A DNA stretch of 64,000 nt from Kitasatospora arboriphila (GTDB lineage: Bacteria; Actinomycetota; Actinomycetes; Mycobacteriales; Mycobacteriaceae): the NCBI RefSeq assembly GCF_000717275.1, contig NZ_JNYV01000011.1, positions 124,001 to 188,000 of the forward strand, written 5' to 3'. Below the pieces are notes generated by a model. The model did no database searches and was not told where the DNA came from. It saw only the letters and a program-made list of their open reading frames with translations. Below, piece after piece: positions 49,301 through 60,427 of the stretch; the stretch's first letter is position 1; every line of letters starts with the position of its first letter. The position numbers and the translations under genes are program-made.

Positions 49301-52300
49301 CGACCAGATCGTCGCCGCGGGGAACGGCGCACACGTCGCCGGCGCGAACCCATTGGTGCAGGTGCTGGTGAGCTATGTCGCGCAGTCCAGCGGATCGCAC
49401 GAGCGTGACCTCCTTGCGAAAGCCGGCCTGGGCCTGCTCGATCCACTGGGTGGCAGTCTTGGAGTGGTCAAGGCCGACCTCGACGTCTTCTTCGTCGACG
49501 ACGGCGAGCGGATCGATGCGAACCTGGCATACGCGGTCGACCTCTATGAGGAATCGACGATCAGGCGTTTCATCGAGACACTGGTGCAGGTACTCGAAGT
49601 GGTGGCCGCGGATCTCGACACCTCGCTTTCAGCTGCACAGCTGCTACCTGTCGAGTACGTCGACATCACCGGATCCGCTCAGGCCCCTGGGGCGGCGACC
49701 GTGCACGAGGAGATCACGGTCGACGGGTTGTTGCGAAGCGCGGCAGCTGAATTCGCTTCGAGCGTCGCGGTTGTACACGGCGCGATCGAGTGGTCGTTCG
49801 CAGAGCTCGACGGCCGGGTGAACCGGTTGGCCCGCCATCTGATCGGCGCGGGCGTACACGTCGGCGACCACGTCGCCGTGGTCGCGCAACGGGACGAGTG
49901 GCTGCCGGTGATGATGGCCGCGGTGTTGCGCGCCGGCGGCGTCTACCTGCCGATCGATCCCTCCTATCCCGACGAGCGAATCACCTATCTGCTCGAGGAC
50001 TCCTCTCCGACTGTGGTGGTGACCAACTCGCCGGACTGGAACGGGTCGGCCGGTACCGGCGACATCCCGGTGATCGACGTCCTGGCAATCGGCAGCGGTG
50101 TCGGGGAATCGGATGCGCCGATCACGGACGACGACCGGAGCCGAGCTCTTTTCGCCGATGACGCCGCCTACCTGATCTACACCTCGGGGACAACCGGGCA
50201 GCCCAAGGGCGTTGTGGTCTCGCACCGGGCGCTGGCCAACCGGTTGCAATGGGGTCGCCGGCGGTACCCGTTGACCGGGCCGATTCTTGTCAAGACGCCG
50301 ATCGGGTTCGATGTGTCGCTGCCCGAACTGCTCTCGCCGTTGGTGGAGGGTCACGCCGTGGTGGTTCTCGCGGCAGGCGATCATCGTGATCCGTGGAAGA
50401 TCGTCGACGCGGTGACCCGCCACGACATCGAACGCGTGAACTTCGTGCCGTCGATGGCCGACATCCTCGTGGAGAACGTCGACGCGGACTCCGGGGCCCG
50501 GGTGGCCGAGGTCCTGCTCGCCGGTGAGGCACTTCGCTGGAGTCTGGCCGACTCGGTCGAGTCGTCGCTGGGCGCCAACGTGCTCAACATCTACGGGCCG
50601 ACGGAATCGGGCGAGGTGATGTACTTCGACTGTGGAGCGGTGTCCGGTGAACAACGTGAAGGATTTGTCCCGATCGGATGGCCGGTGGCCAATTGCGCTG
50701 TGCTGGTACTCGATCCGTGGCTACGACGGGTCCCGGCAGGTGTGGTGGGCGAACTGTACTTGTCAGGCGCGCAGTTGGCCCGTGGTTACCACGATCGTTT
50801 CGGGCTGACTGCATCGCGGTTCATCGCAGATCCGACCGGAAGCGGGGGACGCCTCTATCGCACAGGGGATCTGGTGCGAACCGACGGCAATGGTGTGCTG
50901 GAGTACGTCGGACGCGTGGACGACCAGGTGAAGATCCGAGGCCAGCGTGTGGAACCCGGCGAGGTCGCTGCAGTCCTGGACGGCCACCCCCGGGTGTCGT
51001 CGGCGGCGGTGATCGCGGTCGACCACCCATCGTCGGGAAAAACCCTGGCCGCGTATTACACAACGGGCGAGGTCACTGACGACCCGGCCGCGTTCGACGA
51101 TGATCTGCGCGACTGGTGCGGTTCTCGACTGCCGGCTCACATGGTGCCCACGGCGTTCACCATGCTCGACGTGTTGCCGGTGACGGCCAACGGGAAGCTC
51201 GACCGGTCCGCTCTTCCCGCGGTGGATGTGAGCGGACACGGCCGTGACGGGCGGGCTCTGTCCCCCGGAACCGAAAGAGCCGTCGGGGAACTGGTTGCGC
51301 AGGTACTGGGACTCGGTGACGTCGAACTGTCGGCCGACGACAACTTCTTCGATCTCGGGGGGCATTCGTTCACCGCTGTGCGGCTGGCATCGCGAATAGC
51401 TGCGGAGTTCGGTGTGAAGGTGGGTGTTCGCAACATCTTCGAGAGCCCGGTGGTCTCGACGATAGCGAACCTGATCGACCGGTCCACCGATCACTCGGAT
51501 ACCGATCATCTGCGAGACTCTGTGCTGCTGAGGCTTTCTCCGACGGCCGAGGTCGAGTACACCGAGCACCTGTTCTGTGCCTATCCCGCGTCGGGATCAG
51601 CCGTGATGTACGACCGCTTGGTGGCTCACGTACCGGACGGCGTGGCCGTGTACGGGCTGCAGAACGTGTCGCTGTTCGATCCCGAGATGGACATGGGCGA
51701 TCTGGACACGACGGCGCGCTGGTACTTCGACCTCATCGACCGTGTGGCCGATGGTGGCGACATCCATCTGCTCGGCTGGTCGTACGGCGCGCACTTGGCA
51801 TTTGCGCTCGCCAAACTGATCGAGAAGCAGAGCGACTCGAGACTGATCAGCCTGACGCTGCTCGACTCGGGCCCGACACCGGAACCGGGTTACATCACGG
51901 GAGCGATGTCGCTACAGGAGTCGATCGACGACTTCTGCTACGCATTCAGCATCAACCACCCTGGCGGTTTCTCGACGGTGGAAGAGCTCGTCGATCACGC
52001 CGTCGACGTGGCGCCACTGTGGCCGGGGATCCAAAAGTCCGACGTTCGAGGCATGTTGAAGTCGGGCGCGACCGCCACCGAGCATCTGGCGAGGCCGACG
52101 CAAGGACGGGTACACGCGGATGCTTTGCTGTTGCAGGCAGGGGTGGACGGCAATCTAGACACCTTTAACTGGCGTCATCACATCGTTGGAAAGGTGGAAT
52201 ATTCATCGACCATAAAGGGGCATCGCGAGATGCTTGACGACGACGTCGTTGCGGATTGGGGAGATCGGTTGCGCCGGTTCATCTCTGATACCCGAAGCTG

Positions 52301-52301
52301 A
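31320..52301 (+). CDS. Giant siderophore NRPS, 6993 residues, five adenylation domains and thioesterase
   Basis: Domains in order, with approximate residues: C1 7-440; A1 448-975, T1 Ser1024, E1 1081-1553 (HHLVVDG at 1219); C2 1584-2020, A2 2041-2560, T2 Ser2606; C3 2663-3110, A3 3131-3640, T3 Ser3687; C4 3745-4187; an unassigned segment 4190-4600; C5 4602-5040, A5 5061-5560, T5 Ser5604; C6 5664-6110, A6 6135-6635, T6 Ser6683; thioesterase 6745-6993 (GWSYG, Ser6821). Eye-read codes: A1 DFWNVGMVH, threonine, epimerised to D-allo-threonine; A2 IDTVTSFGD, beta-amino acid type; A3 DPADSGIIE, unknown; A5 near DAEDSGLIN, resembles hydroxyornithine; A6 DVPNLAIEV, unknown. C1 has the starter wording of EntF-like proteins and should accept the aryl unit. 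Start TTG 31320 has AAGGGA seven bases before it; ATG 31326 is an alternative. Confidence 0.9.
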   Translation: MAMGRGMRLSGAQWGVWFAQELAPRSPVFSIGQLLWLPAGCDSEILARAVGIAVHDADVLWCRFDTGPQGPLQSIQVPAAPPSIAVRNHVGTADSLRAQARTRMSEALPLAEGPLFAATVWSLDDGQIVWEFKAHHILLDAYGLSLLTRRVAQVYTALSRGAAVPESTFGTVAEMITAEDEYERSDVAERDGEYWSAFAESQADSAASLVPASPSENMPIGVSVSIDREVIDRVDQLARSVGATWGEAMIALWAWYDSNRSGSTKATIGIPMMARRGVGLRTPMMQVNVLPLSLEIDPHDNVGEWITRAAAALGGVRRHQRYRGERLAQVSDGVKPALSQINLHVFDYHADFAGTVAVTEELGTGPADDLNLFVYNDKVKGFALELKADPTRYDESELRVHLRRIESAVRRLSSLSADDRLRALAPADPVDTDLLSEWLSGQPEVSREVTIDELLQTAARKHPERVAVAVDDRHLTYAQFDSQVNRIARHLLSSGVRTGDRIAVMAARDEWLPVMLAAVMRAGAVYVPVDPDYPADRIEFLLQDAAPSAVLTNCGDTLDIGRFAEVVGTPLIDVADPAVVRDLDTVSPEPVGDADRTRRLLPGDAAYLIYTSGTTGRPKGVMVSHANVIALFDAATHFDFRADDVWILLHSYAFDFSVWEQWVPLTTGASLVVVGQDVLRDPVLIGDAIRRHRVTVLNQTPSAFYALIDTEQHRTDSPDLALRTVVFGGEALNAARLAPWLDRHPTTPTLINMYGITETTVHVTHTVVSSHGDVAGASVIGRALPGLRADVLTPHLQTTPIGVVGELYVAGPQVGLGYRGRPSLTATRFVADPNGSGTRMYRTGDLARWNVAGELEYLGRIDDQVEIRGFRIEPGEVAAAVQSHPDVTAAAVVAVDRGVESSGSANPRAAAGTVLAAYYCAALESDSEGQPLDAALRVWAETALPAHMVPSVFVRVDALPMTANGKLDRRALPAIDLGARSGHGRELGTAAEHIIAAVFLDVLGLDSATRLSADDDFFALGGDSIVSIQVVSRARRAGLVTTAKMVFEQRTVAAIAASAVPAVDGREVFGPDQAAAGGHGGLAPLMPIAHRLIDVPGFDSFAQTFVFVTPEGLTWERLCDALDRVVGRHGALRARVVGSGEARQLEVGAVAADAADRLDRDERIDGQLNRWSTEKWQQHLREVATDLAGALDPAAGVVWRARWVTDPTSATGRLVMVIHHLVVDGVSWRILADDLAAASSSDVRTPDVGLSTAGTGLVAWAQALTSQAAAGAFDHQRPRWLAMAGQTEGVLGHRHLDPQRDTCAHVRRVSVMIPARTATAVLTDVPRIAAGTVDDVLLGALSAALSQLFTDRDELSHDGMVIGLEGHGREEGVVDGADLSTTVGWFTSWYPVRLPLPHRELGRSEAGGLHGKRALDAVLTVKETLSSIPDKGIGYGVLRHLATGPATGLAALDHPQIAFNYLGQFRGAGVGGVGGELPWQSAPETAGLGLHVAGEMPAPAVVDITARAVVTDSGVELHADFAYVESVIDEGAVRALADRWTAALAALAEYATSPQAVVTHSPSDFPLVDVSTDDISTWERDHGELLGVHPLTPAQRGVLFHSALNASGGVDLYTAQHVRDIAGPVQPDRLDAAWRAVLTRYPQLTMAVRTAHDGTPVAVVPVTVDEPLTVIDLRASADPEHDAATFIDDDRARGFDVEHGSPIRLTLLLTADTAGVLVLTSHHAVLDGWSTPLLVQELLRAYQAPETVASQMDNTFFRFVRRMAESDAQHAIDVWQGPLSAVTEPTLVAGGWQPDDTSFPDTAETVLSAPVTAELANLAKRRSITLNTVVQAAWALTLQIHTNSATTVFGSVVSGRSVDIDGIDTAIGMFVNTIPTVVTVSPDMTIDAVLDTVHAFNVAVIEGHQVSLTDIHRLSAMPALFDTLVVMENYVNDDTVLGELQRATGLSLELRQWRDSTNYPLTLRVVPAAELSVELSYHPAGVDADSAHRILDIFTRVLEAFGAGTDTQIARLNTVGASEASVIKQLSAGPWLQVPPNTTVDSLLVASAQSHRDRTAVVHRGMEMTYAQFDAQVNRLARYMLVSGVEVGDRVALIGGRDEWLPICVAAIIRAGAVYVPVDPEHPRRRRDHILAECTPTAILSTVAPESLGPDFPGAEDDLSGGGRLVNLRDELTLNTIAAVSSEPIRESERNRPLLAGDLVYVIYTSGTTGAPKGVEVSHHSLVNRLSWGAHLIGDSDDVVGVAKSGLGFIDALTEMLHIVVVGGRLIVASADEAKDPAQLSELCARAGVTDVVMVPSLARNIAASGAAQDGLRRLTVSGERLDCPTVEQLSSAWPDAAVTNFYGSTEVTGDVTTHLLSPDGHGPVPIGLPVANSAVLVLDPMLRPTPIGVVGELYVSGVQVARGYRGRPGLTASRFVADPAGSGERIYRTGDLVRWTTAGVLEYSDRADDQVKIRGQRVEPGEVAAVLGSHPHISSASVVAVEHPVSGTVLAAYYTECGTETSDAHAVASVTDGFDDDLREWAASRLPAHMVPSAFVRLDELPVTVNGKLDRSALPAIDLGASGGRGRPLSTETEHTVAKLVADVLGLGEVRLSAEDDFFVLGGHSLLATRLIALLNARCDRGLTLRSVFDHPTIAGLAGAVDAAGGPGDASALPRLVAVNRPAHIPASSGQQALWAIEGLSEASGRYVVPVKWYVEGHFDQAAWEQALEVVVRRHEALRTRLVEAGEHGLVQIVEPADSVGRWLTTHRLQLDGSDDSADWDTVENWVQSPIALDRDMPIRSLVAPRDNAGHILAVAIHHAFVDEWSMSTVASELWAAYGALSKSREPALPPVDLQYADFAVWQQQFVDTVAFERGTQYWADTLAGAPELSTLPPDRPRPATPTFEGGHTGLVIVEATTAALQQFSADTDASMFVVVHAAVALTLHRLGADSDMVLSSPTAGRPDAAVMSTVGYFINTVAVRHRLQPMWTPREFLSATRETVLGALDHQLIPFDRVVAASGVGRIPGANPLCQVLLNFVTEHEQIRDDTLQPAGLSHFERVGGVLETVKADLELEFQVVNGILTGGVSYAAELYTPASIDRFVDVFTAVLDVMVHAPDKPLSAVEFGLVPLQDAERSENLAVEDLTAGHPTVDAMLQAAAGERPTEPALVFGEQTYTSAQFDQRVNRLARHLIRSGVEVGDRVAVLIHRRPELPLAMAAVVRAGAAFVPIDPAYPLERIRFLIEDSGAAVLITAGRDDDGSMYAHPNTFDLADPAVASRIDIMDPSPVGDDERSRRLHADDSVYVVYTSGTTGRPKGVDITHRAFGELLRRRQGLCELAPGDVVMARTAIGFDPAAAELFWPLAFGGVVHYLDDTQFADPAYIAELLNNNHFAWIDFTPSLMEEVLRQGTLTELAPNVLSLGGEAVPLSLARDLHTRFGVRAWNIYGPAEATIEVVLGQFDPGADYSDGTLPIGRPLTNTTAVVLDSWLRRVPAGVVGELYVSGVQLARGYHRRSGLTAGSFVADPRGSGGRMYRTGDLARWNADGLLEYLGRVDDQVKIRGQRVEPGEVAAVVGGHHWVGSAAVVPVEHPVAGVTLAGYVTALGDGAHLSDDVFAEHLREWVGARLPAHMVPSVFMRLDVLPTTANGKVDRRSLPAVDVGVPSGRGRELETDTERVVATAVAGVLGVDADVAMAAGDDFFALGGHSLTATRLVALLNDRCGSDLTLRSVFDHPTIAELSAAVDAAMKTAAPAAHPQPGKSERPAHIPASYGQQALWAIGQATGPSSQYVIGDALQVDPGIDAETLRRAVVSVVRRHEALRTHFDWRAGDLVQVIRDARDADGVPYDVVDVTEVDVARTAGERLGRPRDGSEEWLVEFVHLRSAGRQWLLVAGHHIVFDETSFDVFLSDLDLALRAEGGDVPARQQLADGQGRLRQFADWAIQERSVLDSAAGGHSALIERITTRLADHVVYPYLPYDHAGPGRPSASTAAEAECVVPKQLVEQVQQFAARSRVTPLMLLNAALSAALASHGAANRSVFGTPATLRQGPDAEQSIGYYLNTVPVPVSTEPSATFSDNVAESRRLLLESLDARDVPFEFVASSPGLRVSAESTSPVFQVLTAYRAAAPDESHRYLSRAIDVLDTGRSESVAKFDLTVAIIDNGGAWTLWFSYASALFEPATIENLMATTAFLLIAGSQSPTATVQQLCSEYIAPERSRPGGMPTGDRQAEAVLSESVRLPASRFSVRDVREAALRVLGWGLTGSGVVQMPLAVDRNGPRPAATTPLIVCSTSDGVHADDFEIRVPGDGRFDLESVGVIKTLLFAVLQAPDADRLQIDLPPTGQIDAERDAAGDRVDDHSDRWLAFADDVDIADPITLTVDDRDRRIGRSVVNVDAATGPVALADLRASVVSSTVHALTSIDVLTPADLVSEGVIIDIEEPSREDMRQYIIGRARRTFPVLVRWASETGDLGDETRDALAMTAAEAEGYVILRDHSPATIGVFDDLPEAQIAIRLHHAGSPVAPGITASPGDHALVLDVVVAGTESSGVAVAVDVVTTLAVDAVGLAERVAAALAVTGSAVGLLTSPDPWADGVVYEQIAAPQLVEAGANLAEILSATFGQVAEILPVSPLQEGLLFHLLTAEAADSTDVYSSQFVIDFAGAVDPDRFHAAVTALLYRYPNLRAGFHVHGESTFQIVQAKVEVPWTWYRQADTARLGRDSILQEERRRPFAADAPPLMRFALLQNDSEQWTLSVVFEHLLMDGWSSGLMLEALFRLYNEIDVAVDVVPDRITPAEPSFRDYLQWLQTRDTSTGYAVWARELGGIESPTLIRPGATEPARASHARDHEMDLDETLSASIRAVAADAGVTVATLLYTAWGVLLSKLVGQNDVVFGTVASGRSPDLQDSDQIIGLLFNTVPVRTTVRPGSTIRDHLRAQQHSQLETIEHPYVQLSQLHSAVGVDQLFDTLFVMQNHQWIDTDAQWSQIGPDGSVSVDDVSLQDATHYPVSIACHPGRTIHLRCAYRSDLLTADEVATLMARFVRVVRGFVDDVDAPMARISVLSEDEAVAGVTAGLVRRDIPTESIASLLARQVQAHPDRTALVSGRTHLTFEEMSAHVRTLAAELVRRGIGSEDRVALYLERDHNMAIAMFAVFEIGAAYVPIDPELPPARVGYILDDSESSIVCTSAMLASSLPETAPELLLVGETLSRADTPVPETVQRAVDPAGLAYIIYTSGSTGTPKGVAVPYGGLINMFYNHVERIFRPATEGRGGAPMKIAHTTSFSFDASWEQLFWLLDGHSVYVISESMRKDPAALLSYYAQNRIDGFDVTPSYGELLVESGLFSHTEPGYDGISFFSLGGEAVPETLWATLRERPGLWSYNLYGPTEYTINALGANLADSDRPNVGEPIFNTMALLLDRSLTPVLDGVAGELYLSGAGMGRGYQGRPDLTAASFIAHPWRSGERMYRTGDLMRRQPDGSLEYLGRSDDQIKIRGFRIEPAEIASALVDRDDVSRATVVVRKSSSGKALHAYVVAAGEAKIEVSALRDHLAARLPDYMVPAAIGVVENIPLTVNGKVDVRALPEIELAEEVTREPRSELEKTIAAAVADTLGISQVSVDADFFNMGGHSLLAMRLAGRLSNLLGQPISVRAIFDHPTVAEMAAAIDGHDSLGGVEKAPGLPRIGEIERPDQIPASYGQQALWVIDEMAGAGSTYTVTILWHVSGRLEPIAWAAALRDLVVRHEPLRTRLSEADDGSIVQVITSPDSVERWLQIDHVDAVGCSDDETVARIEQWGSRPLSVAADSTLRGVIIRRGDDQFVVGMALHHAFVDEGSIGSVSGDLWNAYCARRSGEVPVFEPLAVQFADYAVWQRSLFDNGRFDESVRYWNDQLAGAPELSTLPPDHSRPTRQSFKGIDLEISLDDGLVSRVRETAARLDVSMFMTLHAAVAVALNRLGSGSDLVLGSPTGGRSEETVADTVGYLVNTVPIRHRLLPQDSLRTVLQRTRNNVLTAFEHQRVPFDQIVAAGNGAHVAGANPLVQVLVSYVAQSSGSHERDLLAKAGLGLLDPLGGSLGVVKADLDVFFVDDGERIDANLAYAVDLYEESTIRRFIETLVQVLEVVAADLDTSLSAAQLLPVEYVDITGSAQAPGAATVHEEITVDGLLRSAAAEFASSVAVVHGAIEWSFAELDGRVNRLARHLIGAGVHVGDHVAVVAQRDEWLPVMMAAVLRAGGVYLPIDPSYPDERITYLLEDSSPTVVVTNSPDWNGSAGTGDIPVIDVLAIGSGVGESDAPITDDDRSRALFADDAAYLIYTSGTTGQPKGVVVSHRALANRLQWGRRRYPLTGPILVKTPIGFDVSLPELLSPLVEGHAVVVLAAGDHRDPWKIVDAVTRHDIERVNFVPSMADILVENVDADSGARVAEVLLAGEALRWSLADSVESSLGANVLNIYGPTESGEVMYFDCGAVSGEQREGFVPIGWPVANCAVLVLDPWLRRVPAGVVGELYLSGAQLARGYHDRFGLTASRFIADPTGSGGRLYRTGDLVRTDGNGVLEYVGRVDDQVKIRGQRVEPGEVAAVLDGHPRVSSAAVIAVDHPSSGKTLAAYYTTGEVTDDPAAFDDDLRDWCGSRLPAHMVPTAFTMLDVLPVTANGKLDRSALPAVDVSGHGRDGRALSPGTERAVGELVAQVLGLGDVELSADDNFFDLGGHSFTAVRLASRIAAEFGVKVGVRNIFESPVVSTIANLIDRSTDHSDTDHLRDSVLLRLSPTAEVEYTEHLFCAYPASGSAVMYDRLVAHVPDGVAVYGLQNVSLFDPEMDMGDLDTTARWYFDLIDRVADGGDIHLLGWSYGAHLAFALAKLIEKQSDSRLISLTLLDSGPTPEPGYITGAMSLQESIDDFCYAFSINHPGGFSTVEELVDHAVDVAPLWPGIQKSDVRGMLKSGATATEHLARPTQGRVHADALLLQAGVDGNLDTFNWRHHIVGKVEYSSTIKGHREMLDDDVVADWGDRLRRFISDTRS
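43887..45120 (+). other. Unassigned 410-residue segment between two adjacent C domains of the giant NRPS
   Basis: Residues about 4190-4600 separate C4 from C5 where an A and T domain are expected. No adenylation core (TSGTTGxPKG, YGPTE, YRTGD) and no carrier GGxS motif is present. Weak resemblance to the tail of epimerisation domains is seen ([20 protein letters not shown], then a long Val/Ala-rich strand-helix stretch), so it may be a decayed E domain or a docking module. Reading frame and codon bias continue normally, so it is not a frameshift. Confidence 0.6.
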
Positions 52302-52357
52302 AAGACCTATTGATGAACACTCCGGAACATCTCCGGAGCAAGAATGGAGAACTGACA

Positions 52358-53326
52358 ATGAAGAAATCTCGAAGACTGCGGCTGTGGGCGTTGTTGGCCG
52401 CGCTGCCACTGCTTTTTGTGGTCCTGCTGACCGGATGCTCGGACGATTCCGACAAAGATTCGGCCTCGGGCGAGACCCGCACGGTGGAATCCGTCGACGG
52501 TCCTGTCGAGATCCCGACCGACCCTCAGCGCATCGTGGCGTTGCGTGGCTCGGCAGAAGCGCTGCTCAGCCTCGGTAGCGACAAGGTCGTCGGCGTACCG
52601 GATCTCTACACGGCCGACTATTTCGGCAACGACACGGCCGCTTGGGAGAAGTACCAGAGCCTGCCCAAGGTCGGCACCATCTCGCAACCGGATTATGAGG
52701 CGATTCTCGCGCTCGAGCCCGACCTCATCGTCGGCAACGTTCTCGAAAAGCATTGGGAAGCAATCGACAAGGAGAAGCTGAAGGCCATCGCGCCGGTCGT
52801 GAACCTCGAGGGCGGGTCATTGCTGGTCACCGACTGGTACGAGACCTTCGACGAGGCGGCCGACATCGCGGGCATGAAGTCCGAGGCCGAGGAGCAGAAG
52901 AAGCAGTTCCACGCACGCGCCGACGAGATCCACCAGAAGTACGCCGACAAGATTGACGGCACCAAGTTCGTCGCGGTTGCCTCGTGGTCACCGGGCACCT
53001 TCTGGGATCAGAACGCCGGAACGTATGTGCCACACAAGCTCGAGGCCGCGGGTCTGACCTTCCCCACGGGCGAGGGACAGGAACGTTCGTATGAGCAGCT
53101 GGGAATGCTCAACGACTACGATGTGATCGTCTACCCGACCCGCGCAGACGGGTCCACCACACCTGAGGTGCAGGCGATGCTCGACTCCGAGCTGTTCAAG
53201 AGTCTGCCCGCAGTACAGGCCGGACGGGTTCTGGCTGTGGCATACACGGATCCGTTCACCTACGCATCCGGAATGGCCAGCCTGGACAGTTTGGAAGCGC
53301 AGTTGGAAAAGCTCCCGCAGAAGTGA
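52358..53326 (+). CDS. Ferric-siderophore-binding lipoprotein (FxuD/FepB-like)
   Basis: A 322-residue binding protein. The signal peptide (MKKSRRLRLW, then a hydrophobic stretch) ends in the lipobox LLTGC. The mature part shows the helical-backbone siderophore-binding fold, with PQRIVALRGSAEALLSLG, EPDLIVGN and a C-terminal DSLEAQLEKL. The start ATG at 52358 has GGAG eight bases before it; an upstream ATG at 52313 is less likely, because it would place non-signal sequence first. It follows the giant NRPS by 56 bases, without permease or ATPase genes next to it, so uptake would need components encoded elsewhere. Confidence 0.87.
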   Translation: MKKSRRLRLWALLAALPLLFVVLLTGCSDDSDKDSASGETRTVESVDGPVEIPTDPQRIVALRGSAEALLSLGSDKVVGVPDLYTADYFGNDTAAWEKYQSLPKVGTISQPDYEAILALEPDLIVGNVLEKHWEAIDKEKLKAIAPVVNLEGGSLLVTDWYETFDEAADIAGMKSEAEEQKKQFHARADEIHQKYADKIDGTKFVAVASWSPGTFWDQNAGTYVPHKLEAAGLTFPTGEGQERSYEQLGMLNDYDVIVYPTRADGSTTPEVQAMLDSELFKSLPAVQAGRVLAVAYTDPFTYASGMASLDSLEAQLEKLPQK

Positions 53327-53343
53327 GTACCTGAGTCAGATCG

Positions 53344-53375
53344 ATGATGGCGCCGGCGTTTGCCGGCGCCATCAT
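53344..53375. terminator. Bidirectional terminator between binding protein and formyltransferase
   Basis: A perfect 14-base stem, ATGATGGCGCCGGC with its complement, and a GTTT loop. It stands between two convergent genes. Confidence 0.85.
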
Positions 53376-53424
53376 TGTGTCCGCCGGGATTGGCCGCTGC
53401 CGGGAACAGCGGTGTGGCAGGAGG

Positions 53425-54114
53425 TCAGGCCCGGTATGGCGCGAAGAGATCCCGGTACGCCGGGTAGTGGTCCTCCAGTACGCCGAGTTCCGTGGCCCGG
53501 ACGAAGTTCGGATGGTCCCGATAGTTGCCGATGTCGGCGAGTTGCTTCATTCCGTAATAGCCTGCGGGAGCCGAGGAGTGGCCCACAGAAGCCGGCACCG
53601 GGCTTCGACCGAGGGAATGGATGTTGTCGACGAAGATGTCGTGGCAAGCCTGCGTCACCTCCATCGACAGTTCCTCCAGCGTCACGGACTCGGTGAGTGC
53701 GATAGTCCGTCTATCGATGATGTCGCCGGTGTCGATTCCCGCGTCGACGCGATGAAGTGTGACTCCGAATTCGCTCTCGCCGTTCAGAATTGCGAATACT
53801 GCGGCGGCAATGGGCAGGCCTCGATACTGCGGCAGCGGCCCGCCGTGAATGTTCACGATGGTCACGCCGAGTTCCAGGATCGGCTCACGGAAAATGAAGG
53901 GATTACCGGTCGAACACACCAGTCCGTCCGTACAGATCTCATCGATGCCGTCAGCCAGCTCGTTGACGTCGTCGGTGCCGGCGCATTCGAGATCGGACGC
54001 CCAGGTGGGGACTGCTTCGCCTTCTGGGTGGATGACAACGTCAACCGGTGTGCCCACCGAGGCGGCATGACCCGCGGCACGCCACAGCAGAGCTCCCGAG
54101 CCGACCAGAATCAC
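53425..54114 (-). CDS. fxbA: FxbA-like N10-formyl-THF-dependent formyltransferase for hydroxyornithine
   Basis: A 229-residue enzyme related to the catalytic domain of methionyl-tRNA formyltransferase, but lacking the tRNA-binding C-terminal domain. The formyl-transfer site is intact: TGNPFIF supplies Asn, NIHGGPLPQYRG the His, and VDAGIDTGDI the Asp. In M. smegmatis, FxbA formylates hydroxyornithine for exochelin. Here the divergent NRPS starts with an adenylation domain whose code equals that for formyl-hydroxyornithine, so the same job is likely. GTG 54114 is preceded by AAGGGGA. It shares its upstream region and iron box with the second NRPS. Confidence 0.87.
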   Translation of the reverse strand: MILVGSGALLWRAAGHAASVGTPVDVVIHPEGEAVPTWASDLECAGTDDVNELADGIDEICTDGLVCSTGNPFIFREPILELGVTIVNIHGGPLPQYRGLPIAAAVFAILNGESEFGVTLHRVDAGIDTGDIIDRRTIALTESVTLEELSMEVTQACHDIFVDNIHSLGRSPVPASVGHSSAPAGYYGMKQLADIGNYRDHPNFVRATELGVLEDHYPAYRDLFAPYRA

Positions 54115-54155
54115 GAGAATTCCCCTTCGCCCGCGGTCTTCGAACCCAATCGAAC

Positions 54156-54174
54156 CTAGGGTAGCCTAAACTTC
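54156..54174 (+). promoter_or_regulatory. IdeR-like iron box in the fxbA/NRPS divergent promoter
   Basis: CTAGGGTAGCCTAAACTTC matches 14 of 19 positions of the IdeR consensus. It ends at the base before the NRPS ATG at 54175, implying a leaderless or very short-leader transcript. Confidence 0.7.
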
Positions 54175-57100
54175 ATGACGACTTTCGGGCACCCCGGGGA
54201 TTCGGCCGCGGTCCAGGTGGACATTTCCGAGCTGCACGAGCGATGGAATGACCGGTCGACACCCACAACCACCGCAACCGTTCCGGAGTTGTTCGCTGCC
54301 ACAGCCCGATCGACGCCCGATGCGCTTGCTCTCGTCGATGGGCGTACCCGACTCACGTACCGCGAATTGTCGGTCAAAGTGGGCGAATTGGCGCAATGTC
54401 TACGTCAGTCGGGGCTACCCGCCGAGGGTGTGGTCGCCATCGGTATGTCTCGCTCTGCCGAGATGGTCGTTTCCGTACTGGCCACGATGGCAGCCGGTGG
54501 CGCGTTCGTTCCTGTCGACCCGCACTGGCCCGAGACCCGTCGACGACAGGTGAGCGCCGACGCATCGGTGAAAATCGCACTGACAGCTGCCGACGACCGC
54601 ACGGACTGGGGCACGGAGACGGTCTCGGTGAGCCTGGCCGACTGGCGGTTCGGTGATTGTGTGCCGGATGCGTCCCCGCTCCGCGTGCAGGGGAACCAGT
54701 TGGCCTACGTGATCTTCACCTCCGGGTCCACCGGGACTCCCAAGGGGGCGATGATCCGGCACGAGGCGATCTGCGAACGACTTGTGTGGCAACGTGATCA
54801 GATACTGATGTTCGGACGAGACGATGCCTCACTGTTCAAAGCACCTCTGGCGTTCGACATCTCGATCAACGAGATACTGCTGCCCCTGGTCTCGGGTGGG
54901 TACGTGGTGGTGGCGGCGCCCGGAAGTGAAAAGGATCCTGACTACCTACTGGATCTGATTGCCTCGGAACGGGTCACCTACCTGTATCTGGTGTCCTCGA
55001 TGCTCGACACCCTGTTGGCACTGGATCGCGATCGGTCGACCAGGTCGGAGTCCGCGCTGGCTTCGGTCAGGCACATCTGGTGTGGCGGAGAGGTTCTGAC
55101 ACCTGATCTCTTCATGCGATTCCGGCAGCAGTTGTCCACCACGCTCTATCACGGCTACGGACCGGCTGAAGCGACGATCGGCGTATCGCACGTCATCTAC
55201 CGCGACGAGGCCGAGAGAATCGCCACCTCAATCGGTCGTCCCAATCCGCACACCCAGTTGTATGTGCTTGACGAGCAGCTCGAGCCGGTTCCGGTGGGCG
55301 TGGGCGGTGAGCTCTATGCTGCCGGATTCCTGCTCGGCCGTGGATATGTCGGCAACGCCGCGATGACTGCGTCGAAGTTCGTGTCCAATCCGTTCGACCC
55401 CGACGGCTCACGGATGTACCGCACGGGCGACCTGGCCCGCTGGTGCGACAACGGTTCGCTGGAGTTTCTCGGCCGAGCGGACAACCAGGTGAAGATCCGC
55501 GGGAGGCGGGTCGAACTCGAAGAGATCGAGGTGATCATCTCCGGCCACCCGCAGGTGCGACAGGCGGTGGTGACACTGACGGGCACTACCGCCGGCGCCG
55601 ACAGTCTGTCGGCCTATGTGACCGAGAACCCGGGCGCCACAGTGGATGTGGAGAACCTACAGTCCTGGTGCGTCGACAATCTTCCCGACTACATGGTGCC
55701 GTCGAACCTGATGGTCCTGGACGCTTTCCCCATCACCGCCAACGGCAAGGTGGACCGCCGCGGGCTGCCTTCGATGACCGCCACCCGGCAAGGCGCGTTC
55801 ATCGCGCCGCGTACACCCCACGAACAGCTCCTGTGCGACATCTTCGCGACAATTCTCGGGGTGGAGAAGGTCAGCGTCGACGACGACTTCTTCGCTCTGG
55901 GCGGAGACAGCATCGTGGCGGTCAAGGTTGCCCTGGCGCTGCGGCCGGAGGGATTCAGGCTCCGCTCACAGGACATCGTCTCTCACCGCACGCCCGAACA
56001 TCTGGCCACTGCACTCACAGCGTCGGGGCCGGCGACGACAGTCCCGACAACCGACGTGCCTCTTGTCGAACTCGAGGACGACGAGTCGGACGAGATCCAT
56101 TCCCAGGTCGATGGTTTGCGTGAGGTGCTGCCGCTGACGGCCGTCCAATCCGGCATCTACTTCCATTCGATCGCGGTGGATGATCACGACCCCTACATGG
56201 TTCAGCAGATCGTCGAGTTGTCCGGGCCACTCGATGTCGACAGGCTCGCCGAGGCCGCAGACGTGGTGATCCGCCGCCATACGGCACTGGCGGCGGGCTT
56301 TCGCACCACGCGGTCGGGCCGGGTCGTCTCGACCGTGGGGTCGACGCCCCCACCGGAGTTCCGGACGTTGAGTTCTGTTGATGAATCGACTCTGGAGACA
56401 ACGCAATTCGTGGACAGGGTTGCGTCTGAGGAACGCAGCCGCAAGTTCGATCTCACTCGACCGCCGCTGATGCGCTACACCCTGATCACCATCGGGGAGG
56501 GGCGGTACCGGCTCATCCAGACGGTGCACCATCTGATCGCCGACGGTTGGTCGGTGGCACTGATCTGGAACGACGTCATGGCTGCATATCGCGGCGAGCC
56601 GCTCGACTCCAGCGCACCGCAATTCAGCGACTTCCTGAGGTGGTGGACGCAGGGGCGAACCCCACAGAGCGAGGTGGAAGCGTGGAAGAACCACCTCGCC
56701 GACATCGGAGATCCGACACTGATCTCCGACCACCTGCCGCGCAGTGCGGGCAATGGCTTCGGTCGGCGCCGCCGTACGCTGGGGTCCGATCACCGGCAGG
56801 CCCTGACGGCGTACGCCCGATCGCGATCGGTCAGCGAGGGTGCCGTGATGACCGCGGCATGGGGTGTTCTGCTGGGCTGCGTCACGGGTCGGACCGATGT
56901 GGTGTTCGGTTCCACCACAGCGGGTCGTGGCGAAGATGTGGACGGCATCGAGCGGATCGTCGGGATGCTGCTGAACACCGTGCCCACCAGGGTGCGCTGG
57001 ACCCAGCGCGACACCATGGACGACGTGGTCCAGAACTTCGTCCGCGCGGAGACCGAAGTACTCGACCACCAACACGTTCCGCTCCTGGACCTCCATTCGG

Positions 57101-60100
57101 CGTTGGGTGTTCGCGAGTTGTTCGACACCCTGTTCTCGATCGAGAACCTCGAACGTCCCGACGATGTCGGCGATCTGCGACTCGGGGCCATCGAGTACAT
57201 CCAGGCCCCTCACTACCGGTTGACTGCGCTGGTCACACTGCACGAGTCGGTGTCGGTGGCGTTGACCAACGACCGGGCGGCAATCGACGATTCGGTGGCA
57301 GACCGGCTCGCGGATCTCTACCTCGGTGTCGTGGAGCTGATCGTCACCGGATCCGACCGCGGTACCAACGCCTTTCGTGCGATCACCGCGACGTCCCCGC
57401 TTGACCATCGCACCGTGGTGGGCACCTGGAACCCGCCATCGAAGGCCACGGAACTGGACTCGGTGGCTCAGCTCATCGAACGTCGGATCGTCGAGTCGAC
57501 AGAGCTGGTGGCTCTGGTTCAGGGTGACGTCAACGTCACCTACGGTCAGCTGGGAGAGCGGGTCAACCGATTGGCGCGCTTGCTGATCGAGTCGGGCGTC
57601 GGCCCGGAGGCACGGGTGGCGTTGCTCCTCCCGCGCTCGCCCGATCTGGTCACCGCACTGCTGGCCGTGATCGTTGCCGGTGGCGCCTATGTCCCGATCG
57701 ATCCACGTCATCCGACCGAGCGGATCAGCCATCACCTGAGCGACTCGTCCCCCACCGTGGTCCTGTCCACCGAGGCAATGGCGGTGACGCTTCGGACGGC
57801 CGGCGTCGACGTCCCGGGTGAGCTGATCTGTCTGGACGACGCCGCGATCAACGGCCGGGTGTCAGCCTTGGCGGCTGGCCCTGTTTTCGCGTCCGAGCGG
57901 CGAACCGAGCTGCGCGGGGATCACGCCGCCTACGTCATCTACACCTCGGGGTCGACCGGCAACGCCAAGGCCGTGGTGGGATCTCACGCCGGGTTGGTCA
58001 ATCGCCTCGAATGGTCGAAGGCGAGTTGGACCGACGGCAACAGGCCCCTCGGAGGTGTCCGGCTCGCCAAGAGTTCGATCGGCTTCATCGACGGGTCCAC
58101 CGAGATCTTGGGTGCGCTGTTGGCCGGATGTCGGTTGGTGATCGCCGACGAATCCGAGTCGAACGACGCGGATCGCCTGGCGGACCTGGTGCAGAGTCAC
58201 GGCATCACCCAACTTACGGGGGTGCCGACCCTGCTGCGGGCCGTCGCCGAAGTGGGGGCGGAACGGATCGGTGTTGTCCGGCAATGGATCTGCAGCGGTG
58301 AGGCGTTGTCTTCAGCTGTCGTCGACGAGATAAACCGGGCATCATCGGGTGCAACGGTGATCAACTCGTACGGTTCCTCCGAGGTGGCCGGTGACGTCGC
58401 GTTCTCCTCGCGATCCGCTGCGATCGCCGGACCCATCACCATCGGCGCACCTGTGCCGGGGAGCCAGATCTATCTGCTCGACCCCTGGCTACGTCCGGTG
58501 TCACCTGGAGTGACCGGGGAGTTGTACGTAGGCGGGGCGCAGGTGGCCCGAGGCTATGCCGATCGGTGGGCCCTGACTGCTGCCACGTTCGTGGCAGACC
58601 CTTTCGGCCCGGCAGGCACCCGGCTGTACCGAACCGGCGATCTGGCCCGCTGGACCACAGACGGCTCGCTGCAGTATCTGGGCCGCCGCGACTTCCAGGT
58701 GAAGGTGAACGGCGTCCGCGTCGAACTCGAGGAGGTCGAAGCCGCGCTCGCCGCTGTACCCGGTGTGGCCGCGGCCGCTGCCACGGTTCACGAATCGGGC
58801 GAGTCGAGCCGGCTGGTGGGCTATGTGACGGCGGCAGAGGGCGCGCACCTGGACGGCCGGACGGTTCGCGACGCGGTGACCGCTGTTCTGCCCGTGCACG
58901 TTGTACCGATCGTGCTCGTCGTCGACGCCCTACCTCTCACGCCTACCGGGAAGGTCGACCGAAAGGCGCTGCCGACACCCGATTTCAGTTCACTGACCAC
59001 AGCATCGCGCGAGCCCCGTGGCGCCGCCGAGGAGATCTTGGTGTCGGCATTCGCAGAGGCGCTGGGGCTGCCCACGGTCGGTGTCGACGACGACTTCTTC
59101 GACCTGGGAGGCGACAGCATCTCCTCGATCGCGGTGGTTCGGCGGGCCGGACAGCGCGGTCTGGACCTCACCATCGGTGACGTGTTCGCGCTGCGTGCGC
59201 CGGCGCGATTGGCAGAGGGGCGAACCGTGGCGCCCGACGAGTCGACCAAGTCGTCCGTGCGACCAGAGCCCGTGCCGGTGGTTCCCCCGGTTGAGCAACA
59301 TCGGCTCCGTCAGTCCGGTCTCGACATCGAGCAGCACGTCCTCACCGAGGTCGTCGATCTGCCGCAGCCTGTGGAGTTCGCGCAGTTGGTGTCGGCGGTC
59401 GACACGGTGCTCCGCGAGTCCGATTGCCTGCGGTGGCGGGTGAACCCACGTCACCGATTGCTGTGGAACACCGACGCACTCCCGTACGCAGACCGTCTGG
59501 CATCGGAAAGTGTTGCGACGCTGGACCAGTCCGGTACGGACGCCGAAGGCGCTGTCAGAACAGCGCGTGACCAGGTGGTCGAGCGGGTGGACATCACGGC
59601 AGGACGGCCACTGCATGTCGCACTCCTGCGGTCTTCGCAGGGCACCCACCTCATCGTGGCCGTACACGGGGTGGTCGCAGACCGGCACACCGTCCACCAG
59701 GTGACAAATCGCTTGACCGCACTGCTGGACGGATCCGACTCCGGTGCGCCGACCCTGGGGTCCACCGCGGACGCAACGGCTGCGTTGGCCGAACGTGCGC
59801 AGTCTGCCGATGCCGATGCCGCACTGGCTGATTCCATCGATCTGCTGCTCGCCATACCGCCGGCCGACGACGTGGACGGAGACATTGACAGAGACGCTGG
59901 GCTCGTCGTACGTGTCGAGAAGCTGTCCGGTCACATGGACGGGTCTGCCGAATCAGTGGAGGCCGCCTTCATCGCCGCCATCGCGCATGGGACGAAGGCC
60001 GTACGCACGGTTGACCTCGAATGGAACCTGCGAAACCATCTGTACGGGAACGACGTTCATCCCGACGCACACGACGGACTGCCGGGTGCGTTCACCGCCG

Positions 60101-60399
60101 TGTACCCGGTGCAGCCGGGGATCAACGGGTTCGAACGGCCACCGTATGCGCCCTGGTACGACTTGTGGCGCTTCCAGCACAGCGTCGGACGCAAGAAGTT
60201 GCGGCGGGCACCCACTGCAGGAGTGCTGCTGACCCGCATCTTCGGTCCACTCGCCGATCCCGCTCGGCGGGAGGGCTTCGAGGCCCTTTACGGGGTGGTC
60301 GGCCGGTATGCGATCCACGGGGATCGCCTGGAATTACATGTTCTGGCCCCGGACGCCGCCGAGGTGGCGGACCGCTGGGCCGCCGCCCTGAACCCGTGA
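54175..60399 (+). CDS. Two-module NRPS (formyl-hydroxyornithine and beta-amino acid), FxbB-like
   Basis: A 2074-residue NRPS. Domains: A1 33-545, T1 Ser579, C 652-1080 (HHLIADG at 785), A2 1097-1610, T2 Ser1648, and a C-terminal condensation/epimerisation-like domain about 1695-2074. A1 reads DINYWGGIG, identical to the published coelichelin code for formyl-hydroxyornithine. A2 reads IDTTISSGD, a beta-amino-acid pattern like A2 of the giant NRPS. The A2 P-loop is slightly altered ([10 protein letters not shown]). The last domain has HGVVADR where HHxxxDG is needed, so it is probably not catalytic. With no leading C domain it starts a chain. The fxbA gene alongside and the residue order fit the FxbB end of exochelin. 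Confidence 0.88.
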   Translation: MTTFGHPGDSAAVQVDISELHERWNDRSTPTTTATVPELFAATARSTPDALALVDGRTRLTYRELSVKVGELAQCLRQSGLPAEGVVAIGMSRSAEMVVSVLATMAAGGAFVPVDPHWPETRRRQVSADASVKIALTAADDRTDWGTETVSVSLADWRFGDCVPDASPLRVQGNQLAYVIFTSGSTGTPKGAMIRHEAICERLVWQRDQILMFGRDDASLFKAPLAFDISINEILLPLVSGGYVVVAAPGSEKDPDYLLDLIASERVTYLYLVSSMLDTLLALDRDRSTRSESALASVRHIWCGGEVLTPDLFMRFRQQLSTTLYHGYGPAEATIGVSHVIYRDEAERIATSIGRPNPHTQLYVLDEQLEPVPVGVGGELYAAGFLLGRGYVGNAAMTASKFVSNPFDPDGSRMYRTGDLARWCDNGSLEFLGRADNQVKIRGRRVELEEIEVIISGHPQVRQAVVTLTGTTAGADSLSAYVTENPGATVDVENLQSWCVDNLPDYMVPSNLMVLDAFPITANGKVDRRGLPSMTATRQGAFIAPRTPHEQLLCDIFATILGVEKVSVDDDFFALGGDSIVAVKVALALRPEGFRLRSQDIVSHRTPEHLATALTASGPATTVPTTDVPLVELEDDESDEIHSQVDGLREVLPLTAVQSGIYFHSIAVDDHDPYMVQQIVELSGPLDVDRLAEAADVVIRRHTALAAGFRTTRSGRVVSTVGSTPPPEFRTLSSVDESTLETTQFVDRVASEERSRKFDLTRPPLMRYTLITIGEGRYRLIQTVHHLIADGWSVALIWNDVMAAYRGEPLDSSAPQFSDFLRWWTQGRTPQSEVEAWKNHLADIGDPTLISDHLPRSAGNGFGRRRRTLGSDHRQALTAYARSRSVSEGAVMTAAWGVLLGCVTGRTDVVFGSTTAGRGEDVDGIERIVGMLLNTVPTRVRWTQRDTMDDVVQNFVRAETEVLDHQHVPLLDLHSALGVRELFDTLFSIENLERPDDVGDLRLGAIEYIQAPHYRLTALVTLHESVSVALTNDRAAIDDSVADRLADLYLGVVELIVTGSDRGTNAFRAITATSPLDHRTVVGTWNPPSKATELDSVAQLIERRIVESTELVALVQGDVNVTYGQLGERVNRLARLLIESGVGPEARVALLLPRSPDLVTALLAVIVAGGAYVPIDPRHPTERISHHLSDSSPTVVLSTEAMAVTLRTAGVDVPGELICLDDAAINGRVSALAAGPVFASERRTELRGDHAAYVIYTSGSTGNAKAVVGSHAGLVNRLEWSKASWTDGNRPLGGVRLAKSSIGFIDGSTEILGALLAGCRLVIADESESNDADRLADLVQSHGITQLTGVPTLLRAVAEVGAERIGVVRQWICSGEALSSAVVDEINRASSGATVINSYGSSEVAGDVAFSSRSAAIAGPITIGAPVPGSQIYLLDPWLRPVSPGVTGELYVGGAQVARGYADRWALTAATFVADPFGPAGTRLYRTGDLARWTTDGSLQYLGRRDFQVKVNGVRVELEEVEAALAAVPGVAAAAATVHESGESSRLVGYVTAAEGAHLDGRTVRDAVTAVLPVHVVPIVLVVDALPLTPTGKVDRKALPTPDFSSLTTASREPRGAAEEILVSAFAEALGLPTVGVDDDFFDLGGDSISSIAVVRRAGQRGLDLTIGDVFALRAPARLAEGRTVAPDESTKSSVRPEPVPVVPPVEQHRLRQSGLDIEQHVLTEVVDLPQPVEFAQLVSAVDTVLRESDCLRWRVNPRHRLLWNTDALPYADRLASESVATLDQSGTDAEGAVRTARDQVVERVDITAGRPLHVALLRSSQGTHLIVAVHGVVADRHTVHQVTNRLTALLDGSDSGAPTLGSTADATAALAERAQSADADAALADSIDLLLAIPPADDVDGDIDRDAGLVVRVEKLSGHMDGSAESVEAAFIAAIAHGTKAVRTVDLEWNLRNHLYGNDVHPDAHDGLPGAFTAVYPVQPGINGFERPPYAPWYDLWRFQHSVGRKKLRRAPTAGVLLTRIFGPLADPARREGFEALYGVVGRYAIHGDRLELHVLAPDAAEVADRWAAALNP

Positions 60400-60427
60400 G
60401 TGTGGCACGACCGACGAAGGAGGAGCC

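Noticed and set aside
32661..51200. Long near-repeats in the giant gene read as repeat elements
   Set aside because: They are the conserved cores of repeated A, T and C domains in one continuous reading frame.
54175..60399. Reading the two NRPSs as two separate siderophores
   Set aside because: Possible, but the small NRPS has no release domain and the giant one has an unfilled module, so one joint product is the simpler reading. It is kept as an alternative.
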